Positions 33,901 through 40,810 of a stretch of DNA of 64,000 nt are shown here, one piece after another. Position 1 is the stretch's first letter, and each line of letters starts with the position of its first letter. Origin of the DNA: CALMEC01 sp964628685 (GTDB lineage Bacteria; Actinomycetota; Thermoleophilia; Miltoncostaeales; Miltoncostaeaceae). The position numbers and the translations under genes were made by a program. The stretch spans positions 310,001-374,000 of the forward strand of contig CAZVNM010000001.1 of the NCBI GenBank assembly GCA_964628685.1, in the 5' to 3' direction. Below the pieces are notes generated by a model that saw nothing but the letters and a program-made list of their open reading frames with translations, did not search any database and was not told the origin of the DNA.

Positions 33901-35739
33901 CAGACGCTCCGTCAGGGCCGCGACGCAACCCACGACCCCAGCCTGGCGGTGCCGGTGCTGGTGCACGGCGACGCCGCGTTCCCGGGTCAGGGGATGGTCG
34001 CCGAGACGCTCAACCTCAACGGTCTGCGCGGGTACTCCACCGGCGGGACCATCCACATCATCGCCAACAACCAAATCGGGTTCACCACCGACCCGCAGGA
34101 CTCCCGGTCCACGCGCTACGCGAGCGACCTGGCGAAGGGCTTCGACATCCCGATCATCCACGTCAACGCGGATGACGTGGAGGCCTGCATCTCGGCGGTC
34201 AAGCTGGCGGTCGCCTACCGCAACATGTTCAAGCGCGACATCCTGATCGACGTGATCGGCTACCGCCGACACGGCCACAACGAGGCGGACGAGCCGGCCT
34301 ACACGCAGCCGGTCATGACGCAGACGATCAAGGCCCACCCGCGTCCGTACCAGGTCTACGCCAAGCGCCTCATCGAGGAGGGCGTCATCGGTGAGGACGA
34401 CCTCAAGGAGATCGAGACCAGGATCAACGCCACCTTCAGCGAGGCGCGCGAGAAGGTGATGGCCTTGGTGGCCGCCCAGGAGGGCGAGCCGACGCCGGTT
34501 CCGCAGCCGAGCCCGCAGCCCCACGTGGACACCGCGGTCGGCACGGACACCCTCGAGTGGCTCAACGAGGCGCTCCTCACGGTCCCGGACGGCTTCACCG
34601 TCCACCCCAAGCTGGTGCCGCAGTTGCAGCGCCGGCGCGACGCCATGGAGGCAGGCGAGGGCTTCCTCTGGGCCCACGCCGAGTCGCTCGCCCTGGGATC
34701 GCTCCTGATCGACGGCGTGCCGGTCCGACTGACCGGCCAGGACGTGGAACGCGGGACCTTCAGCCAGCGCCATCTGCGTCTGCACGACGCCGCCGAGAAG
34801 GGCTGGAAGCCGTTCACCGGCAACACCTACGCGCCCATCTGCAACCTCACACGGGCGACGGCCGCCTTCGAGGTCTTCAACAGCCCGCTGTCGGAGGCGG
34901 CCTGCATCGGGTTCGAGTACGGCTACTCCACGCTCGCGCCCGAGACGCTGGTCATCTGGGAGGCCCAGTACGGCGACTTCGCCAACGGCGGCCAGATCAT
35001 GTTCGACCAGTTCATCTCGTCGGGACGGGCCAAGTGGGGCGAGCGCTCCCGCCTGGTCCTGCTCCTCCCGCACGGCTACGAGGGCAACGGGCCCGAGCAC
35101 TCGTCGGCCCGCATCGAGCGCTTCCTGCAGGCGTGTGCCGAGGACAACATCCGCGTCGCGGTGCCGTCGACCGCCGACAACTACTTCCACCTGCTGCGCC
35201 GCCAGGGTCTGCACCCGGCGCACCGTCCGCTGGTCGTCTTCACGCCCAAGAGCCTGCTGCGCTCGACGGCGGCGTCCTGCACGCTCGACTCGATGGTCGA
35301 GGGCCGGTTCCGGAAGGTGGTGGACGACCCGCGCGCGGCCGACCGCCGCGACCAGGTCACCCGCCTGGTCCTCTGCACGGGCAAGGTCTACCACGACCTC
35401 GACGCCTCCGAGGCGCGCGAGACGACGCCCGAGGTGGCGATCGCCCGCGTCGAGCTCATCTACCCCATCCCGGAGGAGGAGCTGGCCGAGGTCATCGCCG
35501 GCTACCCCAACCTGACCGAGGTGACATGGGTTCAGGAGGAACCGCGCAACATGGGCGCCTGGACGTTCCTGCGTCGCACCCTCGAGCGTCTGCTCGACGC
35601 GACGCCGCTCTCGTACTGCGGCCGGTCCACCCGGTCGAGCCCGGCCGAGGGGTACCCGCAGATGCACAAGGTGGAGCAGGAGCGCATCATCCGCGAGGCG
35701 TTCATGGCGAGCACCGAGCGTCCCGCCGAGGCGGGATAG
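31000..35739 (+). CDS. kgd: 2-oxoglutarate dehydrogenase E2-E1 fusion with three lipoyl domains (Kgd/OdhA-like)
   Basis: 1579 aa. Order: three lipoyl domains with lipoylation lysines K47, K175 and K297 (each in ITSDKADL); an E3-binding domain near 368-405 (LVSPLARRRAAEAGVDLDA); an E2 acyltransferase core (about 429-690) with catalytic H639 in YDHRVIQGAESG; then a full thiamine-dependent E1 from about 710, with GMAHRGRLNVITHVVG, the ThDP/Mg region (HGDAAFPGQGMVAETLNLNG) and GYRRHGHNEADEPAYTQP. Known actinobacterial OdhA/Kgd proteins have an E2 core plus E1 but no lipoyl domain; three lipoyl domains here make one chain able to carry E1 and E2 chemistry and swinging arms, needing only E3. The E2 motif has Gln where most E2s have Asp, as in Kgd. 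GTG 31000 follows GAAGG; ATG 30988 and GTG 30970 are alternatives. Confidence 0.93.
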   Translation: MSDPANVPVVLPSLGESVTEATIVEWLKQPGDPVALDEEIVEITSDKADLQVPSPAAGVLAEIVAQPGDTIQVGDLIANLAPEGTVIDGDGGGSGADAGAADAATDTGAADAEAAADTDGAPDGPAPAAPSGDMTDVTLPSLGESVTEATIVEWLKQPGDLVALDEEIVEITSDKADLQVPSPAAGVLAEIVAQPGDTIQVGELLARLAPEGASVAAGAGASSASADAAGSAPQAAEPATTATATEPQPVTADGEIMDVTLPSLGESVTEATIVEWLKQPGDLVALDEEIVEITSDKADLEVPSPAAGVLTEIVAQPGDTVEVGGLLARLAQGATATPTGDDGATKDTTGAAAAPVSATPTNGKAEGGGLVSPLARRRAAEAGVDLDAVSGSGPRGRVTAADVSAAASGGTAAPADAPAPDAAKGTEEKVLLKGPPAALARYMNESRSLPTATTFRTIPVGTLDTRRRQINEALKEAGRDEKLSFTHLVAWAIVRSVEAFPVMATAFEEVDGKPHKVVRTGVNIGLAVDVERRDGSRSLLVPVVRDAQTLGFKGFVDAYDDLVKKTRGGKVSPDDLVGAHVSLTNPGGFGTVASVPRLMPGQGTIIATGSIALPVGFEHVDAKALGIQKVMTATSTYDHRVIQGAESGAFLRQIDLFLAGEDGFYEDVAQSLGIPLPELPAPTTQQIATTSAGAVAPAAAAGPVDAQTLAAVAAATSLVKAHRLYGHLNASLDPLGYPPVGDPALEPATAGISPQMMERVPAELLKVYFPARTFAEVLPVLRETYCGTIAYQVEHIASHEQRRWLRKEIEAGFIRVPMPRNERVSLLERLTQVDLFERFLQRAYIGQKTFSIEGVDAVVPMLDETIELCAESGANQIVIGMAHRGRLNVITHVVGRPVESILGEFEGMTEPADPEDWIQTAGDVKYHLGAEGTFTTTGGRPVAITLAANPSHLEQVNAVVEGGTRARQTLRQGRDATHDPSLAVPVLVHGDAAFPGQGMVAETLNLNGLRGYSTGGTIHIIANNQIGFTTDPQDSRSTRYASDLAKGFDIPIIHVNADDVEACISAVKLAVAYRNMFKRDILIDVIGYRRHGHNEADEPAYTQPVMTQTIKAHPRPYQVYAKRLIEEGVIGEDDLKEIETRINATFSEAREKVMALVAAQEGEPTPVPQPSPQPHVDTAVGTDTLEWLNEALLTVPDGFTVHPKLVPQLQRRRDAMEAGEGFLWAHAESLALGSLLIDGVPVRLTGQDVERGTFSQRHLRLHDAAEKGWKPFTGNTYAPICNLTRATAAFEVFNSPLSEAACIGFEYGYSTLAPETLVIWEAQYGDFANGGQIMFDQFISSGRAKWGERSRLVLLLPHGYEGNGPEHSSARIERFLQACAEDNIRVAVPSTADNYFHLLRRQGLHPAHRPLVVFTPKSLLRSTAASCTLDSMVEGRFRKVVDDPRAADRRDQVTRLVLCTGKVYHDLDASEARETTPEVAIARVELIYPIPEEELAEVIAGYPNLTEVTWVQEEPRNMGAWTFLRRTLERLLDATPLSYCGRSTRSSPAEGYPQMHKVEQERIIREAFMASTERPAEAG
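31051..31970 (+). repeat. Three direct repeats encoding the lipoyl domains
   Basis: The copies start at 31051, 31435 and 31801. Copies 1 and 2 differ at only two of 170 bases (31051-31220 against 31435-31604). Copy 3 is identical to copy 2 for about the first 90 bases and then diverges. This points to recent duplication or gene conversion. Confidence 0.85.
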
Positions 35740-35818
35740 CGCGGTCACGCCCGACGGGCTGCGTCGCCTGGCGCCCGCGCGGATCACTCCGCGCGCGGCG
35801 CTGGACGCCCTCGACCAG

Positions 35819-36469
35819 GTGCTGCGGGAGGACGATCCCGACCCGGTCGTCGCGTGGTGGCGGGTGGAGGGCCGCACGCTCGTGCTGGGACGTGGATCGC
35901 GCGTCACGCCGGATGAGGACGCCTGTGCCCGCGCCGGGGTCACGGTCCTTCGTCGCGGTTCGGGCGGCGGTCCGGTCCTCTGGGGACCGCATCTGCTGGC
36001 ACTCGACGTGGTGGTGCCACGCGGGCACCCCCTCCACACGCCGGATGTGACCGCCGCCTACGCGTGGTTGGGCCGGGCGATCGCGGCGGGGCTGCGCGAG
36101 GCCGGTGTGCCCGACGCGCGGGCGGTGGCGCCCACCGACGCGCGGGCCATGAACGACCCGGACTTGGCCGCGGCGTCGTGCTTCGCCGGGGTCTCGCCCT
36201 GGGAGGTCATGGTGGGCGACCGCAAGATCGCCGGCCTGTCGCAGATTCGGCGCCGCGGGGCGATCGCGCTGCAGGCCGGGATCCTCATGGAACCCGAGTC
36301 ACCCGTCGTCACGACGCTTCTCGTCCCGGACCCGGACCGCCCGTTCGCGCATGCGCGGATCGCGGCGCGCGCGGTGGACGTGGCCGCGGTGGGCGGGCGG
36401 GGCACCGACGAGGTCCTCGACGCAATCGACCGGCATGTGGTGCGGGCGTTGGCCGTGGACGTGCACTGA
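35819..36469 (+). CDS. Lipoate-protein ligase A family protein
   Basis: 216 aa from the first canonical start. It belongs to the biotin/lipoate ligase fold: WWRVEGRTLVLGRGSR, RRGSGGGPVLWGPHLLALDV, and GDRKIAGLSQIRRRGAIALQ, whose lysine contacts lipoyl-AMP in the family. It probably loads lipoate onto the three lipoyl domains encoded 80 bp upstream. Similarity to the family starts earlier than GTG 35819: the frame is open back into the kgd end and encodes a plausible N-terminal helix (ITPRAALDALDQVLRED), but no ATG, GTG or TTG precedes it. A non-standard start (for example GTC at 35744) or a sequence error is possible. Confidence 0.8.
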   Translation: MLREDDPDPVVAWWRVEGRTLVLGRGSRVTPDEDACARAGVTVLRRGSGGGPVLWGPHLLALDVVVPRGHPLHTPDVTAAYAWLGRAIAAGLREAGVPDARAVAPTDARAMNDPDLAAASCFAGVSPWEVMVGDRKIAGLSQIRRRGAIALQAGILMEPESPVVTTLLVPDPDRPFAHARIAARAVDVAAVGGRGTDEVLDAIDRHVVRALAVDVH

Positions 36470-36515
36470 CCCCGGCGGCCCGGGCGGGTGTCCTGGTCTT
36501 GGCGCCCCCGATGGA

Positions 36516-36810
36516 TGATGCGTCGGGGCGGAATGAGCCGTCAGGCCGGCGACGGTTCCCCGGGGTCAGGGGTCGCCGTGCCCAATGCGGACACCGACGC
36601 CGGGGCGACGGGGTGATCGTCGGGTGCGAGCGTCGGCACCCCGCCGGGTGACGCGTCGGGGCGAACGAGCCGTCAGGCGCGCGACCGCCCTCCGGGTCAG
36701 GGGTCGCCGACCCGATACGGACACCGACGCCGGAACGACGGGGTGCCCGGCCGTCGGCACCCCGCGGGCTGACGCGTCGGGGCAAACGAGCCGTCAGGCG
36801 GGTGACCGGT
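36516..36810. repeat. Imperfect tandem repeat, about 121-133 bp per unit
   Basis: Three units start at 36516, 36649 and 36770; each opens with TGA-C/T-GCGTCGGGGC followed by GAGCCGTCAGGC. The third unit runs into the 3' end of the DUF808 gene, whose Pro/Thr-rich tail appears to be built from the same sequence. The stretch 36470-36793 holds no convincing gene apart from these repeats. Confidence 0.65.
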
Positions 36811-37987
36811 CCTCCGGATCAGACCTCGCCGTCTCCGGTCCGGGCGTCGACGCCGGAGTGGGGCGATCGTCGGGTGCGGGCGTCGACGTCGGGGTGGGCG
36901 GGGTGGTGGACCGACCGTCGGAGGCCGGGTCGGGCACGGTCTCGGCTGCGGCCGGCGCGGGACCGGGTGGCGTGCCCTCGGTGACCGGGGCGGTTGCGGT
37001 CGTAGCGGATGTGGCGGGGTCGGGCCCGGCGGGGTCACCGTGTTCGGCCGCCTCGGTCGCGCCGTGGCCGCGGCGCGGGATGAGGTGCATCACCAGGACG
37101 AGGATCGCACCGACGATCAGGCCGGCGACGAACGAGAGCGCCGTGTTGACGAGCCAGCCGAGCACGCCACCGATGCCGCCGACGTCGTTCACCGCGTCCT
37201 CGGCGTGGTGCACGAGGTCGTACGGCCCCTTCCAGCCGACCTCGTCGAATCCCACCAGGAGGATGTGGCCGCCCACCCAGATCATCGCGATGATCCCCAC
37301 CGTCGCGAGCACGGCCATGAGCTTCGGCACGCTCTTCACCATCGCCCGGCCGATGCGCTGGGCGGTCTCCGAGGCCCGCTGGGCGAGGGACAGGCCGATG
37401 TCGTCCAACTTCACGATCAGGGCGACCGCCCCGTAGACGAGGAGGGTGATCGCGATCGCCACGACGATCAGGATGACCAGGCGCGAGAGGAAGGCCTCGG
37501 CGGCGACCTCCCGCAGCGCAATGACCATGATCTCGGCCGACAGGATGAAGTCGGTGCGGATGGCCCCCTTGACCATCGCCTCCTCCTGCTGGCCGCCCTC
37601 GCCGATCGCGGGCGCCTCGACGTGCCCGTGTCCGGCGACCTTCTCCCAGATCTTCTCGGCACCCTCGAAGCAGAGGTAGGCGCCGCCCAGCATGAGCAGC
37701 GGCGAGACGGCCCAGTCGACGAACTCGCTGAGCAGCATGATCGCCGGGAGGATGAAGAGCAGCTTGTTGCGCAGCGACCCCAGGGCGATGCGCTTGATGA
37801 CCGGCAGCTCGCGGTCGGCGGTGAAGCCCTGCACGTAGCGCGGTGTGACGGCGGTGTCGTCGATCACCACCCCGGCGGCCTTGGCGCTGGCGCGGCCGGC
37901 GGCGGCGCCCACGTCGTCCACCGATGCGGCGGCCATCTTGGCGAGCGCCGCGATGTCGTCCAGGAGCGCGGCGAGTCCCCCGCTCAT
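36794..37987 (-). CDS. DUF808 family membrane protein (YedI-like)
   Basis: 397 aa. The family start MSGGLAALLDDIAALAKMAA is at 37987; longer frames add Arg-rich sequence unlike relatives. Next come DDTAVTPRYVQGFTADRELP, several membrane helices and conserved pieces such as LGGAYLCFEGAEKIWEK and GGHILLVGFDEVGW, all typical of DUF808. The last 90 or so residues are a low-complexity Pro/Thr/Asp tail not normal for the family and overlapping a DNA tandem repeat. DUF808 proteins have no established function. Confidence 0.88.
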   Translation of the reverse strand: MSGGLAALLDDIAALAKMAAASVDDVGAAAGRASAKAAGVVIDDTAVTPRYVQGFTADRELPVIKRIALGSLRNKLLFILPAIMLLSEFVDWAVSPLLMLGGAYLCFEGAEKIWEKVAGHGHVEAPAIGEGGQQEEAMVKGAIRTDFILSAEIMVIALREVAAEAFLSRLVILIVVAIAITLLVYGAVALIVKLDDIGLSLAQRASETAQRIGRAMVKSVPKLMAVLATVGIIAMIWVGGHILLVGFDEVGWKGPYDLVHHAEDAVNDVGGIGGVLGWLVNTALSFVAGLIVGAILVLVMHLIPRRGHGATEAAEHGDPAGPDPATSATTATAPVTEGTPPGPAPAAAETVPDPASDGRSTTPPTPTSTPAPDDRPTPASTPGPETARSDPEDRSPA

Positions 37988-38203
37988 GCCGCGACCGGCC
38001 TTCCACCCGCGGGGAGCAATGGGCGGGCGCGCATGGTGGCGGGGACGAGACGCACGGGAGGAGAATACGGGCCGACCTGCCCGCCGCGCCATGGGTCACA
38101 GGATGCCCGTACCCCCGGTGTCGGACACATCACACGCCGGCCAGTCCCCGCCTCCCGCATGCCCCAGGGCCGGCCACGGCTCCGATGGCCGCCGTCAACG
38201 CGC

Positions 38204-38325
38204 GATCGAACGACACGAACCGTTCAATCGAACATGACCGACCGGTCACTGTTGACGAAGACGACACACACCCGAGACACCCACGTTGGAAAACCGCCCG
38301 CACGCGGTGATCAATCGCACGACAC
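38204..38325. repeat. Intergenic direct repeat, copy 1
   Basis: About 120 bp, nearly the same as 38452-38568 (offset 249 bp). Shared core pieces are CGACACGAACCG, CAATCGAACATGACCGACCG, CACTGTTGACGAAGACGACA and CACCCACGTTGGAAAACCGC. The left end carries a phased half-site pair (38198-38208 and 38220-38230) related to elements at 47.2 kb and 48.6 kb. The 38093-38660 gap has no credible gene. Confidence 0.7.
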
Positions 38326-38451
38326 GGCCGCGCGAGCCGGGACCCGCGACCCCACCGAGAACGCACCCGCATCCATGCGTCCAACCCGTCCCAGCACCCC
38401 ATCGACCTGGCCGAGCCCGCGACCCGCCCCCGACCACCCGCCGTCCACACG

Positions 38452-38568
38452 CAATCGCACGACACGAACCGTCCAATCGAACATGACCGACCGTTCACTG
38501 TTGACGAAGACGACACACGCCGAGACACCCACGTTGGAAAACCGCCCGGGCGCCGTGATCAATCGCAC
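38452..38568. repeat. Intergenic direct repeat, copy 2
   Basis: Second copy of the 38204-38325 repeat with few differences. A partial third piece (ATCAATCGCACGACACGG) sits at the end of copy 1. Half-site pair at 38447-38457 and 38469-38479, 22 bp apart. Confidence 0.7.
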
Positions 38569-38660
38569 CAACGTCGGCCATCGATACACGCCCATGTCCT
38601 GCGATCGCGCACAGAGACCATGGGTCTGACCGTTGAGTCGAGGGTGAGACTCCAGGTATT

Positions 38661-38960
38661 TCAGGCGAGCGGCGCCATCGTCAGGCCGGCGTCGCGCAGC
38701 TGCTCCCAGTAGAGCTCGGCCGGCTCACGCTCACCGCGCCACACGCGGGCGCTCCCGCGGCTGTGGATGGTGTTGGCAAACGACATCCCGCGGTCGAAGT
38801 CCACTCCCGGCAGGACGCTCGCAAGCGTCATCGCCACGCCCTCGAACGTGTTGTGGTTGTCGTTGAGGACGATGATGCTCACCGGGTCGCCGCTTCCTCC
38901 CCCGGTCCCGGGGTCACGCGGCTTGGCCTTGGGGGGCCGGACTGGTGCAGCGGTGGCCAT
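38661..38960 (-). CDS. clpS: ATP-dependent Clp protease adaptor ClpS
   Basis: 99 aa from ATG 38960. The ClpS core is clear: VSIIVLNDNHNTFEGVAMTL (the N-degron pocket Asn-Asp and the TFE motif) and a C-terminal strand region ending REPAELYWEQLRDAGLTMAP. ClpS hands N-degron substrates to ClpC or ClpA. The N-terminal 30 residues are Pro/Gly-rich and flexible, as in relatives. GTG 39002 is an alternative start. Alone, 111 bp after the stop of a threonine aldolase on the same strand. Confidence 0.88.
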   Translation of the reverse strand: MATAAPVRPPKAKPRDPGTGGGSGDPVSIIVLNDNHNTFEGVAMTLASVLPGVDFDRGMSFANTIHSRGSARVWRGEREPAELYWEQLRDAGLTMAPLA

Positions 38961-39071
38961 CGATCCGGAGGATACCGTCGGCTCGTCCGCCGGCGACCGC
39001 ACGGTTGGTGAGTCGCCCAGGATGTCCCGAACGCAACGGCGCTGCGGATCGGAGATTCGCCCGCTGCGCGG

Positions 39072-40133
39072 TCAGGATGACGCCGGGGCATCCTCCGACC
39101 ACACGGCGGCCACGGCCGAAACCACCCGGTCAACCTCCGCGTCGGTCGTGGCCCAGCTCGTGACGAACCGGATGGTCCCGGGCGACAGCTCGTAGAACGC
39201 CACCTCCCCAACCGCCGCGAGCGCATCGATGCACGCCCGCCCCGCAACCGGGAAGAGCATGTTGGCCTGCACCGGCATCGCGAGCGGCACACCCAAACCG
39301 GTCAGACCGCTCGCGAGCCGCGCCGCCGATGCGTTGGCCCGATGGGCCAGCCGCAGCCACAGGCCGTCCTCCAGCATCGCCAGGAGCTGCGCCGACTGGA
39401 AGCGCATCTTGCTGGGCGTGTGGCCGGCACGCTTCAGCCGGTAGACGAGCTCCTCGCCCAGCGTGGGATCGAAGCAGACGATCACGTCGGCCGAGAGCCC
39501 GCCGTTCTTGGTCATGCCCAGCGAGAGGACGTCGACGCCCGCCTGCCAGGTGAGCTCGGCGGGACGACACCCCAGCCCAACCACGGCGTTCGCAAGCCGC
39601 GCACCGTCCATGTGCACCCGAAGGCCGTGCTCGCGGGCGAGCGCCGCCAGCTCCGCCACCCGCGCCGGGGTCGGCACGGTGCCCCAGTCCGACGGGCAGG
39701 TGATCGACAGGACCGATGGCTGCGACTGATGCGGATCGCCCCAGGCAGTCTCGTCGAGGGCCGCCCGAAGGACGTCGGGATCGATCTGCGCGTCCGACCC
39801 CGACAGCGTCCGCAGCACGGCCCCGCCGGCCAACAGCGAGGTCGCGCCGCACTCGTGGACCGCGATGTGGGCGGTCTCGTGGCAGAGGACACTTCCCCAC
39901 GGTGGGCAGACGGCCGACAGGCCCACGGCGTTGGCCGCGGTGCCGGACACGACCGGGAACACCCGGGCGTCGTCGTGTTCGAAGACCTCGCGCACCACGT
40001 CGTGCAGGCGTGCGGTCCACGCATCGTCGCCGTAACCCGGGGCCGTCCCCGCACCCGCCGCGGCCAGTGCCCGAAGCACCTCGGGACACACGCCGGCGGT
40101 GTTGTCGCTTCGCAGGTCGACGGGTTCTGCCAT
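39072..40133 (-). CDS. ltaE: Low-specificity threonine aldolase
   Basis: 353 aa. A PLP-dependent enzyme cleaving threonine or allo-threonine to glycine and acetaldehyde. Visible: DLRSDNTAGV near the N-terminus, HETAHIAVHECGAT, RVHMDGARLANAVVGLG (cofactor Asp-Gly-Ala-Arg) and the Schiff-base lysine K209 in SLGMTKNGG. The family also includes beta-hydroxy amino-acid aldolases, so the physiological substrate is not certain. Monocistronic or followed by clpS. Confidence 0.92.
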   Translation of the reverse strand: MAEPVDLRSDNTAGVCPEVLRALAAAGAGTAPGYGDDAWTARLHDVVREVFEHDDARVFPVVSGTAANAVGLSAVCPPWGSVLCHETAHIAVHECGATSLLAGGAVLRTLSGSDAQIDPDVLRAALDETAWGDPHQSQPSVLSITCPSDWGTVPTPARVAELAALAREHGLRVHMDGARLANAVVGLGCRPAELTWQAGVDVLSLGMTKNGGLSADVIVCFDPTLGEELVYRLKRAGHTPSKMRFQSAQLLAMLEDGLWLRLAHRANASAARLASGLTGLGVPLAMPVQANMLFPVAGRACIDALAAVGEVAFYELSPGTIRFVTSWATTDAEVDRVVSAVAAVWSEDAPASS

Positions 40134-40236
40134 CGACCCGATCGTCGCAGATCAGCACGACCAGGCACCCGGTGCCACGCCACCCCCGCGAACGCCCTGC
40201 CGGTTGGCCCGGCCTTGCCCGAGAGGGAACGGTTTC

Positions 40237-40585
40237 CTGGGCTTCCTCCGCCCCTCGGGCTCAGCGAGTGCCCATCGCATCGAGACCGACGGCTGGGTGG
40301 TCCTGGTTCGAGCGGTGGGTAGCGCAGAGGCGCTCCGCGCTGGAGGACGAACGCGTCCAGTGGGTGTACCGCGTCTGGGACAGATACTCCCGCCTCGAGC
40401 TCGACGATCCAAAGCTGGAGCAGTTCGTGGGTGAACACGTGGGCGCGGTTCGGCGACCTCCCCGTCGCGGTGTTCGGCGCCACGGGCGAGATCGGGGACG
40501 ACCGCCTGGTGGCGGCGCTCGCCTGGGCGGCGATCGCCGATCACCCGGCGGCCGGCTGGCCGCATCCCCACAACCCGGCTAGTGA
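40237..40585 (+). pseudogene. Possible decayed coding region of unknown family
   Basis: Protein-like, third-position-GC-rich stretches switch frame twice: SASAHRIETDGWVVL in one frame, then FERWVAQRRSALEDERVQWV and SRLELDDPKLEQFVGEH in another, then WARFGDLPVAVFGATGEIGD and VAALAWAAIADHPAAGW back in the first. No single frame with a start and ribosome site spans them. I recognise no family. The remainder of the 40134-40798 gap shows nothing coding. Confidence 0.3.
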
Positions 40586-40798
40586 GATCCCGCGCACCGG
40601 GTTCGCCACATGGCCAATCCACACCGCCGTCGATTGGGCCGTTCTGCAGGGCCGTGCGGGACCATCCGCCTGCCATAATCCCGCAGCCGAGCGCGCCCCG
40701 GTCAATCGCAGCGGACGAAACATCCTGCTATTGCACGGATACTGCAGCGCGCGGTAGGTTTCCCGGCCCCGCCCAGCGGCGGTGCCACACCGCGCCAC

Positions 40799-40803
40799 GG
40801 AGG
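40799..40803 (+). promoter_or_regulatory. Ribosome binding site that fixes the gltB start
   Basis: GGAGG here lies seven bases before ATC 40811, ideal spacing for initiation there. No ATG, GTG or TTG exists in the gltB frame between the upstream stop and 40895. Confidence 0.6.
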
Positions 40804-40810
40804 TCCTTCG

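Noticed and set aside
31690..36039. Minus-strand frame of about 1449 codons
   Set aside because: It is antisense to the 2-oxoglutarate dehydrogenase fusion and lipoate ligase, which have full domain evidence; its composition is typical of a shadow frame.
36585..37436. Plus-strand gene of 283 codons over the DUF808 3' end
   Set aside because: Arg/Thr/Ser-rich mirror frame over tandem repeats and the antisense strand of DUF808.
37040..38629. Plus-strand gene of 529 codons spanning DUF808 and the 38.2-kb repeats
   Set aside because: Antisense shadow over DUF808 that continues by chance through GC-rich repeat DNA.
40152..40676. Minus-strand gene before gltB
   Set aside because: Low-complexity Arg/Pro composition; the better coding signal in this stretch is on the plus strand and is itself broken.
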